Positions 35,096-37,325 of a stretch of 37,325 nt of DNA are shown piece by piece. The translations under genes were made by a program, and so were the position numbers. The notes under the pieces were generated by a model. That model saw only the letters and a list, made by a program, of their open reading frames with translations, had not been told where the DNA came from and ran no database searches. Positions within the stretch are counted from its first letter, which is position 1, and each line of letters opens with the position of its first letter. The stretch is from Candidatus Cybelea tumulisoli. GTDB taxonomy: Bacteria > Vulcanimicrobiota > Vulcanimicrobiia > Vulcanimicrobiales > Vulcanimicrobiaceae. The stretch spans positions 1 to 37,325 of the forward strand of contig PMTY01000017.1 of the NCBI GenBank assembly GCA_003167155.1. Direction: 5' to 3'.

Positions 35096-37325
<2,230 letters not shown>

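Overview
This is a GC-rich bacterial chromosome segment of tightly packed, often overlapping genes. My best guess at the source is an uncultured lineage of the Eremiobacterota (WPS-2) type. The guess rests on lipoproteins sharing a start close to M-R-x-x-G-F-G-R-Y-A-L-S followed by a C-G-G-x-Q-P-P-I-G-A-P linker, and on Gloeo/Verruco (GloVer) repeats. It is an inference from memory, not a database result.

Left part (1-8,000): decayed gene fragments and a stem-loop, then an oligopeptide-binding lipoprotein with a DUF2277 gene. Next come a VOC protein overlapping a secreted serpin, and a PadR-VOC-FAD oxidase unit with a clear PadR-type operator. A small exported protein and a beta-propeller lipoprotein follow.

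Candidate conflict system (8,145-13,381): a three-module TIR/TIR-like protein overlaps (GTGA) a 1057-residue nSTAND1-type NTPase with a membrane segment and propeller-like C-terminus. An atypical short-chain dehydrogenase lies 12 bases further on. I consider this the best candidate for an undescribed system: a STAND sensor paired with a TIR effector.

Putative integrated element (about 13,379-24,406): bounded on the right by a tRNA(CAT) gene beside a truncated tyrosine recombinase, and on the left by a degenerate copy of that tRNA's 3' end. Inside are five lipoprotein genes that share signal sequences; at least two also share 5' leader DNA, while their C-terminal passengers differ (propeller, glycine-rich, GloVer). 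It also carries truncated copies, two secreted proteins that look lower in GC, repeated noncoding segments, and an imperfect palindrome of about 467 bp.

Right part (24,500-37,325): an Xre/MbcA-RES toxin-antitoxin pair with a good promoter, then conserved housekeeping genes: enolase, nucleoside diphosphate kinase, biotin ligase, archaemetzincin, holo-ACP synthase and NAD(P)HX repair. On the minus strand a fully overlapping operon runs ligA-trpE-trpG-trpD-trpF-trpB-trpA and ends in a small Lys/Arg-rich protein gene. trpC is absent from it.
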